Position numbers and translations under genes: made by a program | Assembly (NCBI RefSeq): GCF_001468265.1 | Contig: NZ_LNRZ01000002.1 | Coordinates: forward strand, 248,001-312,000 | Length of the DNA stretch: 64,000 bases | Direction of reading: 5' to 3' | Source: Sphingopyxis sp. H050 | GTDB lineage: Bacteria > Pseudomonadota > Alphaproteobacteria > Sphingomonadales > Sphingomonadaceae | Notes under the pieces: model-generated | What the model was told of the DNA's origin: nothing | What the model saw: the letters and a program-made list of their open reading frames with translations, nothing else | Database searches by the model: none | Shown here: positions 62,646 through 64,000 of the stretch, piece after piece | Position numbering within the stretch: the first letter of the stretch is position 1 | Layout: the number at the start of each line of letters is the position of its first letter

Positions 62646-62756
62646 AAGTCTCCATTGAGTGACGATGCGGCCATGATAGAAGAAGCGCAGCGCTAGCGCA
62701 GTAGAGTCGCCAGGACAGACTGGGACCGCCTAGTCCAGCCCGAGAATTTATTCGAG

Positions 62757-62785
62757 GAGGGCGCGCTTATACGTCGTGCCGACGT
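62757..62785 (-). other. putative oriT (Ti/RSF1010-type)
   Basis: Between divergent traC and traA. On the minus strand TATAAGCGCGCCCTC resembles the nick region of RSF1010/Ti-type oriT (TAAGTGCGCCCTC). Beside it is a perfect 6-bp inverted repeat ACGTCG-TGC-CGACGT at 62771-62785. The relaxase gene is the matching MOB-Q type. Confidence 0.65.
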
Positions 62786-62814
62786 GCGCTTGGTGGCGTA
62801 GATGGATTGCCGTC

Positions 62815-64000
62815 ATGGCAATCTTTCACTTCTCCGCGAAAGTCATCGGGCGCGCTGCCGGGCGCAGCGCCGTTGCCGCAGCCGCCTATCGTGCGGGCGA
62901 GCGGCTGCACGATGAACGGCTCGACCGCGACCATGATTTCCGCGCCAAGTCCGGCGTCGAGCATAACGAGATCATGTTGCCCGAAGGCGCGCCCGAACGC
63001 TTCTCGGATCGGGAAACCCTCTGGAACGAGGTCGAGGGATGCGAGAAGCGCAAGGACGCGCAGCTTGCTCGCGAGGTCGAATTTTCCATTCCGCGCGAGA
63101 TGAGCAAGGTCGATGGCATCGAGCTTGCCCGCGATTTCGTGCAGTCCGAATTTGTCGATCGCGGGATGATCGCGGATTTGAATGTGCATTGGGACATCGG
63201 TGCGGACGGCCAGCCCAAACCCCATGCCCATGTCATGCTCACCATGCGCGAGGTGGGTGAGGACGGTTTTGGGCAGAAGGTCCGCGAGTGGAACCGCACC
63301 GAACTTGTCGAGCAGTGGCGCGAGCGTTGGGCCAATCACGTCAACGCGCGGCTTGCCGAACTCGATATAGACGCCCGCATCGATCACCGATCCTTGGAAG
63401 CGCAGGGCATCGACCTTGAGCCGCAAGACAAGATCGGCCCCGCAGCCTCGCGCATGGGCGAGCGCGGGCTTGAGTCCGAGCGCATCGAGGATCATCGCGC
63501 CGTCGCGCAGCGCAACGGCGAACGCATCATCGCGGAGCCGCGCGTCGCGCTCGACGCAATCACCCACCATCAGGCGACGTTCACCAACCGCGACCTTGCG
63601 ATGTTCGTGCATCGCCACACCGACGGGAAGGATCAATACGACCGGGCGATGAGCGCTGTTCGCGGTTCGCCCGACTTGATCGAACTCGGCAAGGACGGGC
63701 GCGGCGAAGATCGCTTCACCAGCCGCGACATGATCGACACCGAACAGCGGTTGCAGCGCGCTTCGGAATTGATGGCGAAGCGCGAACGACATCGCGTGTC
63801 GGAGGGCGACCGGGAAAGCGCGCTTCGCGCGGCGGCGGCGCGCGGGCTGGACCTGTCAGGCGAGCAGCGCGCGGCGTTTGAACATGCGAGCGATGGCAGG
63901 GGTTTGAGTGTCGTCGTCGGTTACGCCGGGACCGGCAAGAGCGCGATGCTGGGCGTGGCGCGGGAGGCATGGGAAGAGGCCGGGTTCAATGTGCGCGGCG
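62815..64000 (+). CDS. traA: Ti-type TraA relaxase/helicase, N-terminal part (runs off right edge)
   Basis: The first 395 codons of a conjugative relaxase. The MobA/MobL relaxase domain (about 1-220) opens MAIFHFSAKVIGRAAGRSAV, has a candidate catalytic Tyr25 in AAAAYRAGE and the metal-binding histidines H125, H137 and H139. A RecD-like helicase begins with Walker A GYAGTGKSAM near residue 377. It nicks one strand at oriT and unwinds it for transfer. The start at 62815 matches the family N-terminus. Confidence 0.95.
   Translation, partial: MAIFHFSAKVIGRAAGRSAVAAAAYRAGERLHDERLDRDHDFRAKSGVEHNEIMLPEGAPERFSDRETLWNEVEGCEKRKDAQLAREVEFSIPREMSKVDGIELARDFVQSEFVDRGMIADLNVHWDIGADGQPKPHAHVMLTMREVGEDGFGQKVREWNRTELVEQWRERWANHVNARLAELDIDARIDHRSLEAQGIDLEPQDKIGPAASRMGERGLESERIEDHRAVAQRNGERIIAEPRVALDAITHHQATFTNRDLAMFVHRHTDGKDQYDRAMSAVRGSPDLIELGKDGRGEDRFTSRDMIDTEQRLQRASELMAKRERHRVSEGDRESALRAAAARGLDLSGEQRAAFEHASDGRGLSVVVGYAGTGKSAMLGVAREAWEEAGFNVRG

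Larger units (their letters stand above)
51293..64000. mobile_element. integrative mobilisable element, left part (right end outside window)
   Basis: The segment starts at a truncated palindrome and carries a large serine recombinase, an AlpA-like regulator, a ParB-like protein, several nucleotidyltransferase and regulatory genes, TraC/TraD, an oriT-like site and TraA. No type IV secretion genes are in view, so it may be mobilisable or the mating-pair genes may follow to the right. Confidence 0.8.

Noticed and set aside
1-64000. CRISPR arrays, rRNA operons and complete insertion sequences
   Set aside because: No regularly spaced direct repeats, rRNA sequence or DDE transposase with terminal repeats was seen.

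Overview
The window reads as chromosomal DNA of a GC-rich alphaproteobacterium of the order Sphingomonadales, most likely Sphingopyxis or a close relative. I infer this from gene content and order: argD-argF-hslO, a three-gene cytochrome bc1 operon, the EipA/DUF1134, CpdR and MucR families, a tkt-gap-pgk-fba run with a class I aldolase, many TonB/DUF genes, and palindromic repeats built on CCCCGCGAAGGCGGGG. No database search was possible.

Bases 1-17.8 kb are mostly housekeeping. They hold the edge of an aldo/keto reductase, a LysE exporter with a divergent Lrp regulator, a luciferase-like monooxygenase convergent on a cation-efflux pair, argD-argF-hslO, a DUF3617-like secreted protein, queC-queE (7-deazaguanine synthesis), lipB, two paralogous membrane proteins, trmL-hemF, petABC (complex III), apt and EipA. 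Next, 18.1-25.2 kb is an iron and periplasmic-redox island: a PepSY membrane protein, DUF2271, DUF4198 and ApbE form an apparent operon facing a siderophore-type TonB receptor, a PKHD hydroxylase and TonB. Two near-identical Fur-like boxes sit ahead of the two transcription units. Then come a hydrolase, a DECR2-like reductase, cpdR, N-formylglutamate amidohydrolase, a candidate small RNA, a short RadC-like protein, thyA (TTG start), and the branched-chain 2-oxoacid dehydrogenase genes.

From 34.2 to 42.0 kb a four-gene leftward cluster encodes secreted DUF11-type proteins and a 1705-residue outer-membrane-barrel protein. Three of the four share an N-terminal module. This is a good candidate for an uncharacterised envelope system. 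It is followed by an AI-2E family permease, tRNA-Asp, DUF2842, 5-formyl-THF cyclo-ligase, a 6S RNA gene, zapA with a small coiled-coil partner, and the glycolytic/pentose-phosphate run tkt-gap-pgk-fba with an O-methyltransferase.

From 51.29 kb to the right edge lies an integrative and mobilisable element. It starts at a truncated genomic palindrome with a large serine recombinase. It then carries an AlpA-like regulator, a palindrome-rich region before a ParB-like protein, a nucleotidyltransferase, a fused MNT-HEPN protein, an operon of a degenerate MNT protein with an ECF sigma factor and a double sigma-region-4 protein, MucR, small DUF proteins, TraD/TraC, a Ti/RSF1010-like oriT and the start of a TraA relaxase/helicase. 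The right end of the element is outside the window. tRNA genes seen: Ser(GCT), Val(GAC), Pro(CGG), Asp(GTC). No rRNA or CRISPR array was seen.
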